A stretch of DNA of 64,000 bases from Streptomyces sp. HNM0575 (GCF_012726265.1 NZ_JAASAG010000009.1:62001-126000); one strand, 5' to 3'; positions 41,173 to 50,230 are shown, counted from the first letter of the stretch. Numbers and translations: made by a program. Notes: generated by a model from the letters alone, not told the origin.

Positions 41173-42561
41173 CGCCTGAGGGCCTGTTCTGAAACCGGGT
41201 TGGGGGGCACCGTTGCGATCATTTTCCGCCTCGGTGACCGGCGCCGACGCGTGGCCGGGAGCCGCTGCGGCGCCTGCCGCGAGCGCTGCGCCGGGGCTCC
41301 CGTCCGGGCTCGCCGCGGACCCCGCCGCCCGGTCGGGAGAGGGGCCTGACGCAGTTCCCGCGGCGGCGCTGCGGGAGCCCGCCGGTGGCGCCGCCGAGAG
41401 GGCACGGGCCGTCAGCAGCAGTACGAGGAAGGCCGCGAGCCCTCCCCCGCCGACGACCGCGAACCCCGCCGAGGCGCCGCCCGCCTCGATCACGGGACCC
41501 ACCACGCCCGTACCGGCGGCCGCACCGACGCCGAACGTCGTGACCAGCCAGGAGAAGGCCTCCGTGACGGTCCCGGAAGGCGCGTGCCGGTCGACCACCA
41601 CGAACGCGCACGCGAGCGCCGGAGCGAGGAACACACCCGCGACACCCGCAAGGACCGTCATCGCGACGACCCCGGGCACGAGAGCCAGCGGCATATAGCC
41701 CGCGGCAAGGGCGAGAACCAGCCACACCAGGCGGCGTTCGGGAGCGCCCGGCCAGCGCCGCGCCCCGTAGACGAGGCCGCCGGCGAGCGCGCCGAAGCCC
41801 AGCGCGGAGAGCAGATAGCTGGAGATGAGCGCCTCGCCGTGATCGTCCGCGTAACTGACGGACGCGACGGCGACGGCGCCCAGCGCGAGACCGACGAAGA
41901 AGAAGGTGCCCAGCAGCGCCAGCAGCCCCGGCGAGCGGAGAGCACCCAGCCAGTGGGGCTCGCGCGGAGCGGAGCGCCAGGCACGCGAGGGCGGCGATAC
42001 GACGACGGACAGGGCACCCAGCACGCCGAGCGCGTTGATGAGCAGCAGCGCCGCGGCCTCGTTCCACATCGCCACGAACACCGTCACCAGCAGCGGCCCG
42101 ACGGCGAACATCACCTCCTGCGCGACGGCGTCGAGCGCGTACGCCCTGTGCACCTTCTCGGGCCCGCGCAGCACGCTGGGCCACAGCGCGCGCAGTCCGC
42201 CTTCGAGCGGTGGCGTGCAGACCCCGGCGACGAGCACGCCGACGGCGGCGGCCCAGACCGGATCCGTGCCGGCGAGCGTGAGCAGCAGCATCCCCAGCGC
42301 CGAGAGCACTGCCGCGGGAAGCATCACGCGCGGCTGTCCGTGGAGGTCGACGAGGCGTCCCAGCAGCGGCTGGCCGAGGGCGGTCGCGAGCCCGTACACG
42401 GCGGAGAGGACGCCCGCGAGCGTGTAACTCCCGCCTTCCGCGCGGGTGAAGAGCACGATCGCAAGCGGGCCCGTGGCGTTGGGCAGCCTTCCCGTCAGCG
42501 TGCCCGCGAGCAGCCGCATCGCGTGGCGGGCCCGCAGCAGCTCGGCATAGCCCGTCGCCAT
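41170..42561 (-). CDS. MFS transporter beside pafA
   Basis: The 463-residue membrane protein has about 12 transmembrane helices of a major facilitator transporter; loop 2-3 reads GQPLLGRLVDLHGQPRVM, a variant of the MFS motif A. The last 80 residues are a disordered Ala/Gly/Ser/Pro tail. The substrate is unknown; the overall pattern resembles drug or metabolite exporters. The ATG at 42561 follows a GAAGGGAG ribosome binding site. It is divergent from a LacI regulator that probably controls it through the palindrome at 42609-42635. Its stop lies 9 bases from the pafA start. Confidence 0.87.
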   Translation of the reverse strand: MATGYAELLRARHAMRLLAGTLTGRLPNATGPLAIVLFTRAEGGSYTLAGVLSAVYGLATALGQPLLGRLVDLHGQPRVMLPAAVLSALGMLLLTLAGTDPVWAAAVGVLVAGVCTPPLEGGLRALWPSVLRGPEKVHRAYALDAVAQEVMFAVGPLLVTVFVAMWNEAAALLLINALGVLGALSVVVSPPSRAWRSAPREPHWLGALRSPGLLALLGTFFFVGLALGAVAVASVSYADDHGEALISSYLLSALGFGALAGGLVYGARRWPGAPERRLVWLVLALAAGYMPLALVPGVVAMTVLAGVAGVFLAPALACAFVVVDRHAPSGTVTEAFSWLVTTFGVGAAAGTGVVGPVIEAGGASAGFAVVGGGGLAAFLVLLLTARALSAAPPAGSRSAAAGTASGPSPDRAAGSAASPDGSPGAALAAGAAAAPGHASAPVTEAENDRNGAPQPGFRTGPQA

Positions 42562-42608
42562 GGCTTCCGTCTCCCTTCCGAGGCTCAGCAGGCCACGCTG
42601 TCACGTTG

Positions 42609-42635
42609 TACGTATAACGGCCGCCGTCATACGTA
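42609..42635. promoter_or_regulatory. 27-bp palindromic operator between the MFS and LacI genes
   Basis: TACGTAT (42609-42615) and ATACGTA (42629-42635) flank the inner inverted pair ACGGC / GCCGT (42617-42621 and 42623-42627) around one central base. Only one symmetric pair of positions does not match. The position between divergent transporter and regulator genes suggests the LacI protein binds here and controls both. Confidence 0.75.
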
Positions 42636-42715
42636 CCATGTCGCTCACCCCACGGTCCACCTGGAATCCGAGAACTCCCCCGGGCCGGGCCACGGACGGA
42701 GAAGGAGCGCTACGG

Positions 42716-43816
42716 ATGGCGAGCAGCAGGCGGCCCGGCTGTCCCGGCGGAGCGGACCAGCCGCCTGCCGCCCCCGGGGCCTCTCCCGGCCGCCCCACGA
42801 GCCGCGACGTCGCACGCCACGCGAACGTCTCGCAGGCGACGGTCTCCCTGGTACTGGGCGGCAAGTGGCAGGGCCGGGTCTCGGCCCGTACCGCGGAGAC
42901 CGTACGGACGGCCGCACGGGAGCTCGGCTACCGCCCCAATCTGGCCGCACGCAGCCTCCGTCTGGGCCGTACGCGCACCGCGCTCCTCGTCGTGCCCGCC
43001 CTCACCCACGACTACTTCGCGCGCGTGCACGCCGGCGCCTCACGCGTCGCCGCCGAGCACGACTTCGGAGTGGTCCTCTACCCCTCCCCCGCGGGCACCG
43101 GGCCGGCCGTCGACCCCTTCGGCTCCGCGCGGGCCGCGCTCGACGGCGTGATCGCCTCGTCGATGGCCGCCGACGCGCTGGCCGCTCTCCGCGAGGGCGG
43201 GTTGCCGCTGGTGATGCTGGACACCGACCCGGCGGGCGACCGGGCCGCCGCCACCGTCAATCTCGACATCGCCGACGGCATGCGCCAGGCGGCCGGGCAC
43301 CTACTCGGGCTCGGTCACCTGCGCCTCGCGCATCTGGCCGCCGCGGTGGACACCTGGACCTTCCGGGAGCGGGCCCGTGCGCTGTCGGAGGCGGTCGCGG
43401 CGGCTCCGGGGGCGGTCGTACGGACCGAGCGCAGCGCCCTCGACGTCGAGGACGCGCTGAGGGCCGCCACCCGAGCCCTCACCGCCCGCCCCCGGCCCAC
43501 GGCGCTGGTCTGCGACGACGACCTGCTGGCCGCCGGGGCCTGCAAGGCGGCACGGCGACTGGGGCTGCGGGTGCCCGAGGACGTGTCCGTGACCGGCTTC
43601 GACGATCTGAGCCTGGCGACGGCGCTGGAACCGGAGTTGACGACGGTACGGCTCCCCGCGGAGGAGGTCGGCGCGGCAGGCATGCGCGCGCTGCTCGCCG
43701 TACTGGCGGGGCGGGCGCCCGGCGCCCCCGTGCTGCCCGTGCGGCTCGTACGCCGCGGGTCCACGGCCGGACCGCCCGAGGCGGGCACCGGGACCGGAGC
43801 ACCCGAGAGCCACTGA
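42716..43816 (+). CDS. LacI family transcriptional regulator
   Basis: The 366-residue repressor has a helix-turn-helix with hinge (about 28-85: RPTSRDVARHANVSQATVSLVLGG, then RPNLAARSLRLGRT) and a periplasmic-binding-protein-like effector domain (about 85-345: TALLVVPALTHDYFARV, VCDDDLLAAGACKAARRLGLRVPEDVSVTGFDD). The ATG at 42716 has AGGAG eight bases upstream; the frame is open further upstream but that would run through the operator. It is divergent from the MFS gene and converges on prcA, with a shared terminator. The ligand is unknown. Confidence 0.9.
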   Translation: MASSRRPGCPGGADQPPAAPGASPGRPTSRDVARHANVSQATVSLVLGGKWQGRVSARTAETVRTAARELGYRPNLAARSLRLGRTRTALLVVPALTHDYFARVHAGASRVAAEHDFGVVLYPSPAGTGPAVDPFGSARAALDGVIASSMAADALAALREGGLPLVMLDTDPAGDRAAATVNLDIADGMRQAAGHLLGLGHLRLAHLAAAVDTWTFRERARALSEAVAAAPGAVVRTERSALDVEDALRAATRALTARPRPTALVCDDDLLAAGACKAARRLGLRVPEDVSVTGFDDLSLATALEPELTTVRLPAEEVGAAGMRALLAVLAGRAPGAPVLPVRLVRRGSTAGPPEAGTGTGAPESH

Positions 43817-43908
43817 CCCCCGTCGGCCCCGCTGAGACTGCCGAGCCGAAGCCGCACTGGCGGCGAGCGGCCCGGGCCCGGGGCTTGAGGCCCGAGCCTC
43901 CAAGGCCG

Positions 43909-43942
43909 TGTGCCCCGCAGGCAGTTGAGCCTGCGGGGCACA
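43909..43942. terminator. Bidirectional terminator between the LacI gene and prcA
   Basis: A perfect 14-bp stem with a 6-base AGTTGA loop (arms around TGCCCCGCAGGC) lies 92 bases after the LacI stop and 41 bases after the prcA stop, between the convergent genes. Confidence 0.9.
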
Positions 43943-43982
43943 TCGCAGCGGATGAGGGACCCGGTCCGGGACCGGCGGCCCG

Positions 43983-44774
43983 CTACTCCTCCGAGTCCTC
44001 GCCGGAGGACTCTTCCGTGCTGTCGTCGTCCGAAGACGAACCCGATGAGGAGCCCGAACCGCCGCCGGAGCTCTCGTCCTCCCCCAGCAGCCGCCGCAGC
44101 TGACTGCCCAGCACACGCTTGAACTTGCGCTGCTGCACACGGCTGCGGTCGAGCAGCGCGACCTCCAACTGGTCGGCGGTGACCTCGCGTTCACCGCCGT
44201 TGTTGTCGCGCGCCAGGGACTCCTTGCCGAGCTTCACGGCCTCCTCGAGGGTCATGTCGTCGCGGTGGCGCTGCTCGAGATAGCTGTTGATCTGGTCGGA
44301 GTTGCCTCCGACGGCGAGCGAGCCGTGCTCGTCGACGATGGAACCGTCGTGCGGGAGCCGGTAGATCTGGTCGTCCTCGGGCCCGGGCCCGACCTCGGCG
44401 ACGATCAGCTCCACCTCGTACGGCTTCTCCGCCGCGCTGGAGAAGATCGTCCCCAGCGTCTGGGCGTAGACGTTCGCCAGCCCACGGGCCGTCACATCGG
44501 CGCGGTCATAGGTGAATCCACGCAGATCCGCATAACGGACGCCGCCGATCCGCAGATTCTCGAACTCGTTGTACTTGCCCACCGCCGCGAAGGCGATGCG
44601 GTCATAGATCTCGCTGATCTTGTGAAGCGAACGCGAGGGGTTCTCGGCGACGAACACGATGCCGTCGGTGTACTGCAACACGACCACGCTGCGGCCCCGG
44701 GCGATGCCCTTGCGGGCATACTCGGCGCGGTCCGCCATGGCCTGCTGTGGTGAGACGTAGAACGGCGTCGACAC
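43983..44774 (-). CDS. prcA: Proteasome subunit alpha
   Basis: PrcA forms the outer heptameric rings of the 20S core and gates substrate entry. The 263-residue protein begins MSTPFYVSPQQAMADRAEYARKG, the conserved alpha N-terminal helix, and continues through the Ntn-hydrolase fold without an active-site Thr. The C-terminus carries a Ser/Gly/Asp/Glu-rich tail of about 35 residues ending GEDSEE. The GTG at 44774 has AGGAAGG upstream. It lies 57 bases after prcB in the same operon. Confidence 0.97.
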   Translation of the reverse strand: MSTPFYVSPQQAMADRAEYARKGIARGRSVVVLQYTDGIVFVAENPSRSLHKISEIYDRIAFAAVGKYNEFENLRIGGVRYADLRGFTYDRADVTARGLANVYAQTLGTIFSSAAEKPYEVELIVAEVGPGPEDDQIYRLPHDGSIVDEHGSLAVGGNSDQINSYLEQRHRDDMTLEEAVKLGKESLARDNNGGEREVTADQLEVALLDRSRVQQRKFKRVLGSQLRRLLGEDESSGGGSGSSSGSSSDDDSTEESSGEDSEE

Positions 44775-44831
44775 CGGCTATCCGTCCCTTCCTTCTCCTG
44801 TCAGAGGGCGCTGAAGGCCCCGTGGCCTTCG

Positions 44832-45677
44832 TCAGGTGAGCGGGGCCTGCGGCCCGTTGGGGTGCTGGAGCCGGGCGTCGTGCATCGTGCGTACGAGCGC
44901 GGAGACCTCCTCCTCGGCGAGCTTGCGGCAGCCCTCGTCGGAGATGACCGTGAGCGTCGGATAGATCTTGCGTGCCATGTCGGGGCCGCCCGTCGCGGAG
45001 TCGTCGTCCGCGGCGTCGTAGAGCGCCTGGAGCGCGACCGTGGAGACCTGCTCCTCCGTCAGGTCCTCCCGGTGCAGCTTCTTCAGGGAGCCCCGCGCGA
45101 AGACCGAACCGGAGCCCACGGCCGTGAAGCCCAGCTCCTCCGAGCGGCCGCCCGTCACGTCGTAGGAGAAGATCCGGCCCTTCTCGCGGTCCACGTCGTA
45201 CCCCGCGAAGACCGGGACGACGGCCAGGCCCTGGAGGGCCATGCCGAGATTGCTGCGGATCATGGTCGACAGGCGGTTGGCCTTGCCCTCCAGCGAGAGC
45301 GTCGAGCCCTCCACCTTCTCGAAGTGCTCCAGCTCCAGCTGGAAGAGCTTCACCATCTCCACCGCGAGTCCCGCCGTGCCGGCGATTCCCACGGCTGAGT
45401 ACTCGTCAGCCGGGAAGACCTTCTCGATGTCGCGCTGCGCGATGACGTTCCCCATCGTCGCGCGGCGGTCTCCGGCGAGCACCACGCCGCCCGAGTACGT
45501 CGCCGCGACGATGGTCGTGCCGTGCGGAGCCTGCACGGCGCCCTCGACAGCAGGCAGCGGCCGGCTGCCGGGCAGCACCTCAGGAGCGTGCTCGGACAGG
45601 AAGTCCATGAACGAGGACGAGCCGGGCGTCAGGAAGGCAGCCGGCAGACGCCCTGTGTCACGAGTGTTGGCTTCCAC
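44832..45677 (-). CDS. prcB: Proteasome subunit beta
   Basis: PrcB carries the proteolytic Thr of the 20S proteasome. The 281-residue precursor has a 53-residue propeptide; autocleavage between Gly53 and Thr54 in APHG/TTIVAATYSGG exposes the catalytic Thr. GDRRATMGN and GSGSVFARGSLKKL belong to the fold. The GTG at 45677 gives the conserved propeptide start EANTRDTGRLPAAFLTPGS and has GAAGGAA six bases upstream; the frame is open upstream without similarity. It precedes prcA and follows pup, from which it is separated by a strong hairpin. Confidence 0.97.
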   Translation of the reverse strand: MEANTRDTGRLPAAFLTPGSSSFMDFLSEHAPEVLPGSRPLPAVEGAVQAPHGTTIVAATYSGGVVLAGDRRATMGNVIAQRDIEKVFPADEYSAVGIAGTAGLAVEMVKLFQLELEHFEKVEGSTLSLEGKANRLSTMIRSNLGMALQGLAVVPVFAGYDVDREKGRIFSYDVTGGRSEELGFTAVGSGSVFARGSLKKLHREDLTEEQVSTVALQALYDAADDDSATGGPDMARKIYPTLTVISDEGCRKLAEEEVSALVRTMHDARLQHPNGPQAPLT

Positions 45678-45761
45678 ACGTTTCCTTCCACGGATCGGAA
45701 GTCGGTCAGAGGAGAGATCTTGAAATCCTGCACGGACCTTACCCTCAGGCCCGGAAGTCAT

Positions 45762-45797
45762 CCGTCCTGCGCCCCCGGCTCCGGGGACGCAGGACGG
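45762..45797 (-). terminator. Strong hairpin between pup and prcB
   Basis: A 10-bp stem (CCGTCCTGCG with CGCAGGACGG), one C/A mismatch and an inner CCCCGG/CCGGGG stem lie 12 bases after the pup stop codon and 85 bases before prcB. It could terminate or attenuate read-through, or protect a pup mRNA end. No T-run follows. Confidence 0.75.
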
Positions 45798-45808
45798 TGA
45801 TCACGCGA

Positions 45809-46027
45809 CTACTCTCCGCCCTTCTGAACGAAGGACCGCACGAAGTCCTCCGCGTTCTCCTCGAGGACGTCGTCGATCTCGTCCAGGACGGAGTCCACAT
45901 CGTCCGAGAGTGCTTCCTGGCGCTCCTTGAGGTCATCGGAGACCTGTGTCTCGTCAGTCTGTTCCTCGGTTTCCTCGGTCTGACGGGTGGCCTTCTGCTG
46001 CCCGCCGCCCGTGTCCTTGGTCGCCAT
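45809..46027 (-). CDS. pup: Prokaryotic ubiquitin-like protein Pup, encoded with C-terminal Glu
   Basis: Pup is the small protein tag for proteasomal degradation. The 72-residue protein starts MATKDTGGGQQKATR, has a charged disordered first half and the conserved helix DDVDSVLDEIDDVLEENAED that is recognised by the ATPase coiled coil, and ends FVRSFVQKGGE. The last codon is GAG, so the ligation-competent Glu is genome-encoded instead of arising from Gln by deamidation. The ATG at 46027 has GAGGGAT just upstream. It lies between dop and prcB on the same strand. Confidence 0.97.
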   Translation of the reverse strand: MATKDTGGGQQKATRQTEETEEQTDETQVSDDLKERQEALSDDVDSVLDEIDDVLEENAEDFVRSFVQKGGE

Positions 46028-46167
46028 ATCCCTCACCCCGCTCGGTTCGGTGTACGCGTGACGTACAAGATCAGACCCTACAAGCAGGGACTGACATCGG
46101 CCCTTCACTTCTCCAACGTCGGAGTACCACCCCGGTGATTCCCGCATGCGGCATCGAATAGCCGTCC

Positions 46168-47679
46168 TCAGCCCCCGGAAAGCACCCTCACCAGGTCCTC
46201 CGCGCTGCGGCAGCGGTCGAGCAGCTCCTTGACGTGATCGCGGGTGCCGCGCAGCGGCTCCAGCGTGGGCACCCGTTGCAGAGAGTCACGGCCGGGGAGG
46301 TCGAAGATCACCGAGTCCCAGGAGGCGGCGGCCACGTCGTCCGCGTACTGCTCCAGGCAGCGGCCGCGGAAGTAGGCCCGGGTGTCCTCCGGCGGCTTGC
46401 CCACGGCCCGCTGGATGTCCTCCTCCTCCAGCAGCCGCTGGATGTTGCCGCGGTTGGCGAGGCGGTTGTAGAGCCCCTTGTCGGGTCGTACGTCCGCGTA
46501 CTGGAGGTCCACCAGGTGCAGCCGCGCGGCGTCCCAGCCCAGCCGGTCACGGCGCCGGTAGCCCTCCATCAGCTCACGCTTGGCCACCCAGTCCAGCTCG
46601 CCGGACAGGCTCATCGGGTCCTGCTCCAGCCTCGTGAGCACGTCCTCCCAGCGCGTGAGCACGTCCTTGGTCTGCTCGTCGGCGTCGGCGCCCCAGCGCT
46701 CCTCCACGTACTTGCGGGCCAGCTCGCAGTACTCCATCTGAAGCTGGACGCCCGTGAGCGTACGGCCGCTGCGCAGCGTGATCAGCTTGCCCAGCGTCGG
46801 GTCGTGCGAGACGTGGTGGAGCGTGCGCACGGGCTGGTCGACGGCGAGGTCGACCGCGATGAAGTTGTCCTCGATCATCGACAGGACGAGGGCGGTGGTG
46901 CCGAGCTTGAGGTAGGTGGAGACCTCCGAGAGGTTCGCGTCGCCGATGATCACGTGCAGCCTGCGGTACTTCTCCGCGTCGGCGTGCGGCTCGTCCCGGG
47001 TGTTGATGATCGGGCGCTTGAGCGTCGTCTCCAGCCCGACCTCGACCTCGAAGTAGTCGGCTCTCTGGCTGAGCTGGAACCCGTGCTCGCTGCCATCCTG
47101 GCCCAGGCCCACACGGCCGGCACCGCAGATCACCTGGCGGGAGACGAAGAACGGCGTCAGGTGCCGCACGATGTCGGAGAACGGCGTCTCCCGCTTCATC
47201 AGGTAGTTCTCATGGGTGCCGTACGAGGCGCCCTTGTTGTCGGTGTTGTTCTTGTAGAGGTGGATCGCCTGGGTGCCTGGGACCTCGGCGGCGCGCTCCG
47301 CCGCCTCCGCCATGATCCGCTCGCCGGCCTTGTCCCACAGGACGGCGTCCATGGGGTTGGTGACCTCGGGCGCGCTGTACTCGGGGTGTGCGTGGTCGAC
47401 GTAGAGACGCGCGCCGTTGGTGAGGATGACGTTCGCCAGGCCGATGTCCTCGTCGGTGAGCTGGCTGGCGTCGGCCGACTCCCGTGCCAGGTCGAAGCCG
47501 CGGGCGTCCCGCAGCGGGTTCTCCTCCTCGAAGTCCCAGCGGGCACGGCGTGCCCGGTGCATCGCCGCGGCGTAGGCGTTGACGATCTGGGATGAGGTGA
47601 GCATGGCATTGGCGTTGGGATGGCCGGGTACGGAGATTCCGTACTCGGTCTCGATGCCCATTACTCGCCGTACGGTCAT
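46168..47679 (-). CDS. dop: Depupylase / Pup deamidase Dop
   Basis: Dop removes Pup from conjugates and, where Pup ends in Gln, deamidates it. The 503-residue protein shares the PafA fold: MTVRRVMGIETEYGISVPGHP, DHAHPEYSAPEVTNP, YKNNTDNKGASYGTHENYLM and INTRDEPHADAEKYRRLHVIIGD. The segment after the first strand, with NANAMLTSSQIVNAYAAAM, is the Dop-specific loop. The ATG at 47679 has AGGAGG upstream. Since this genome's Pup already ends in Glu, its main role here should be depupylation. It lies 140 bases upstream of pup and downstream of arc. Confidence 0.96.
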   Translation of the reverse strand: MTVRRVMGIETEYGISVPGHPNANAMLTSSQIVNAYAAAMHRARRARWDFEEENPLRDARGFDLARESADASQLTDEDIGLANVILTNGARLYVDHAHPEYSAPEVTNPMDAVLWDKAGERIMAEAAERAAEVPGTQAIHLYKNNTDNKGASYGTHENYLMKRETPFSDIVRHLTPFFVSRQVICGAGRVGLGQDGSEHGFQLSQRADYFEVEVGLETTLKRPIINTRDEPHADAEKYRRLHVIIGDANLSEVSTYLKLGTTALVLSMIEDNFIAVDLAVDQPVRTLHHVSHDPTLGKLITLRSGRTLTGVQLQMEYCELARKYVEERWGADADEQTKDVLTRWEDVLTRLEQDPMSLSGELDWVAKRELMEGYRRRDRLGWDAARLHLVDLQYADVRPDKGLYNRLANRGNIQRLLEEEDIQRAVGKPPEDTRAYFRGRCLEQYADDVAAASWDSVIFDLPGRDSLQRVPTLEPLRGTRDHVKELLDRCRSAEDLVRVLSGG

Positions 47680-47932
47680 GCGGTCCTCCTTGCCCGGCAG
47701 CGGCCCGCCTGTGGGTCACCGCTCAAGTCCCGCTGCGCGTCCGCCCCGTCTTCGGTCCTTCCCTCAGCACTGCACGCAGCGGCACTACGGACGAGCCTAG
47801 AACGCACGGCCTGAAGTCGGGAGATCACTCAGCGGACTTCCTCGCACTGCTCAAAAAGGATCCGGCCACGGGACGCCTCCCCTGCCTCGGCGGGGGTCCA
47901 CCAGGGGCGTCCGCAGCCGGATCGCTGTCTGC

Positions 47933-49699
47933 TTACAGGTACTGACCGGTGTTGGCCACGGTGTCGATGGAACGGCCGGTGTCCGCACCCTGCTTTCCGG
48001 TGACCAGCGTGCGGATGTAGACGATGCGCTCGCCCTTCTTGCCGGAGATGCGGGCCCAGTCGTCGGGGTTGGTCGTGTTCGGCAGGTCCTCGTTCTCCTT
48101 GAACTCGTCCACGCAGGCGGCGAGCAGATGGGAGACGCGCAGACCCTTCTGGTTCTGGTCCAGGTACGCCTTGATCGCCATCTTCTTCGCCCGGCCGACG
48201 ATGTTCTCGATCATGGCGCCGGAGTTGAAGTCCTTGAAGTAGAGCACTTCCTTGTCGCCGTTGGCGTAGGTGACCTCCAGGAAGCGGTTCTCCTCGGACT
48301 CCGCGTACATCTGCTCCACGACGGACTGGATCATCGCGTCGCAGGCGGCGTTGGCGTTGCCGCCGTGCTCCGCGACGTCGTCCGCGTGCAGCGGGAGGTT
48401 CGCGGTGAGGTACTTCGAGAAGATGTCCTTGGCGGCCTCGGCGTCCGGACGCTCGATCTTGATCTTCACGTCGAGACGGCCGGGCCGCAGGATCGCCGGG
48501 TCGATCATGTCCTCGCGGTTGGAGGCGCCGATCACGATGACGTTCTCCAGGCCCTCCACGCCGTCGATCTCGGAGAGCAGCTGCGGAACGATCGTGTTCT
48601 CCACGTCCGAGCTGACGCCCGAGCCGCGGGTGCGGAAGAGGGAGTCCATCTCGTCGAAGAAAACGATGACGGGCGTGCCCTCGCTCGCCTTCTCCCTGGC
48701 GCGCTGGAAGACCAGACGGATGTGCCGCTCGGTCTCGCCCACGTACTTGTTGAGCAGCTCCGGGCCCTTGATGTTGAGGAAGTAGCTCTTCCCCTGGGGC
48801 TTGCCGGTGACCTCCGCCACCTTCTTGGCCAGGGAGTTGGCGACGGCCTTGGCGATGAGCGTCTTGCCGCAGCCGGGAGGACCGTAGAGCAGAACGCCCT
48901 TGGGCGGGCGCAGTTCGTGCTCCTTGAAGAGATCCGGGTGCAGGTACGGCAGCTCCACCGCGTCACGGATCTGCTCGATCTGACCGCGCAGACCGCCGAT
49001 CTTCTGGTAGTCGATGTCGGGGACCTCTTCGAGGACCAGCTCCTCGACCTCGCTCTTCGGCACGACCTCGAAGACGTAGCCGGAACGCGGCTCCAGCAGC
49101 AGTGCGTCGCCCGCGCGGAGCGTCGACTCCAGCAGGGGCTCGGCCAGGCGGACCACGCGCTCCTCGTCGGTGTGGCCGACGACCAGTGCGCGCTCCCCGT
49201 CCTCCAGGACCTCCTTGAGCATGACGATGTCGCCCGCGGTCTCGAACTCCATCGCCTCGACCACGTTGAGCGCTTCGTTGAGCATCAGTTCCTGGCCGCG
49301 CCGGAGCTCTTCGAGCTCGACGCTGGGGCTGACGTTCACGCGGAGCTTGCGTCCACCGGTGAAGATGTCGGCTGTGCCGTCCTCGTTCGCGGAGAGGAAA
49401 ACACCGAAGCCGGCCGGCGGCTGTGCGAGACGGTCGACCTCTTCCTTGAGAGCCACGATCTGATCGCGCGCCTCACGGAGAGTGTTGGAGAGCCGCTCGT
49501 TCTGCGCGGAGACGCCGGCAAGATTCGTCTGAAGCTCGACGATCCGCTCTTCAAGAATCCGAGTGTGCCGCGGAGAGTCGGCGAGCTTGCGGCGCAGGAC
49601 GGCGATCTCCTGCTCCAGATACGCGACCTGGCCGGACGGGTCTTCGGAACCCCGACCGGGCCGGATGCCGCGGTTGATGTCGTCGTCGTGGGCTGCCAC
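47933..49699 (-). CDS. arc: Proteasome-associated ATPase Arc/Mpa
   Basis: This hexameric AAA ATPase binds Pup, unfolds pupylated proteins and feeds them to the 20S proteasome. The 588-residue protein has an N-terminal coiled coil (about 25-95), two OB folds (about 96-245), the AAA module with Walker A GPPGCGKT and Walker B VIVFFDEMDS (about 275-450), and a C-terminal TGQYL, the Tyr-containing motif that docks in the alpha ring. The GTG at 49699 gives VAAHDDDIN and has AGGAGG eight bases upstream; a GTG nine bases earlier has the ribosome binding site too close. It is divergent from the ferredoxin gene. Confidence 0.96.
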   Translation of the reverse strand: MAAHDDDINRGIRPGRGSEDPSGQVAYLEQEIAVLRRKLADSPRHTRILEERIVELQTNLAGVSAQNERLSNTLREARDQIVALKEEVDRLAQPPAGFGVFLSANEDGTADIFTGGRKLRVNVSPSVELEELRRGQELMLNEALNVVEAMEFETAGDIVMLKEVLEDGERALVVGHTDEERVVRLAEPLLESTLRAGDALLLEPRSGYVFEVVPKSEVEELVLEEVPDIDYQKIGGLRGQIEQIRDAVELPYLHPDLFKEHELRPPKGVLLYGPPGCGKTLIAKAVANSLAKKVAEVTGKPQGKSYFLNIKGPELLNKYVGETERHIRLVFQRAREKASEGTPVIVFFDEMDSLFRTRGSGVSSDVENTIVPQLLSEIDGVEGLENVIVIGASNREDMIDPAILRPGRLDVKIKIERPDAEAAKDIFSKYLTANLPLHADDVAEHGGNANAACDAMIQSVVEQMYAESEENRFLEVTYANGDKEVLYFKDFNSGAMIENIVGRAKKMAIKAYLDQNQKGLRVSHLLAACVDEFKENEDLPNTTNPDDWARISGKKGERIVYIRTLVTGKQGADTGRSIDTVANTGQYL

Positions 49700-49942
49700 G
49701 GTCCTCACCTCCTCCAGGGGGAGCTGGACGCTTCCTGACCCTACCTGGGCGGGTACATGTTGAAACCCTAGATCACAAAGACGGTCGCGGTGTGTCTGAT
49801 CTTCACCCTTGCGCGCTCCCTCACGCCAGCTGAATACCCACCCATGACCATCCGAAAGCGGCCGGTTGTAGGGTCGGAACTGTCAACACCCCTTCATGGA
49901 CAGCAGCTTTCCATCACGAGCGCAGGAACGGCAGGCGACAGG

Positions 49943-50230
49943 ATGAGCACCGGGGACGACGCACTCGAGGTCTGGATCGACCAGGATCTGTGCACCGGCG
50001 ACGGCATCTGCGCGCAGTACGCACCCGAGGTGTTCGAGCTGGACATCGACGGCTTGGCCTATGTCAAAAGCGCCGACGACGAGCTTCTTCAGGACAAGGG
50101 CGCGACGACTCCCGTACCGCTTCCACTCCTCAACGACGTCGCGGACTCGGCCAAGGAATGCCCCGGCGACTGCATCCATGTCCGCCGTGTTTCGGACAGT
50201 GTTGAAGTCTACGGCCCCGACGCCGACTAG
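49943..50230 (+). CDS. Ferredoxin (3Fe-4S/4Fe-4S type)
   Basis: The 95-residue acidic ferredoxin has Cys in LCTGDGICAQYAPEVF and KECPGDCIHV, the spacing of Streptomyces single-cluster ferredoxins that often reduce cytochromes P450; no P450 gene is adjacent. The extra Cys in CPGDC could allow a [4Fe-4S] cluster. The ATG at 49943 gives the family N-terminus; a TAGGGT -10 box at 49868-49873 would yield a leader of about 60 bases. The gene is divergent from arc. Confidence 0.87.
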   Translation: MSTGDDALEVWIDQDLCTGDGICAQYAPEVFELDIDGLAYVKSADDELLQDKGATTPVPLPLLNDVADSAKECPGDCIHVRRVSDSVEVYGPDAD

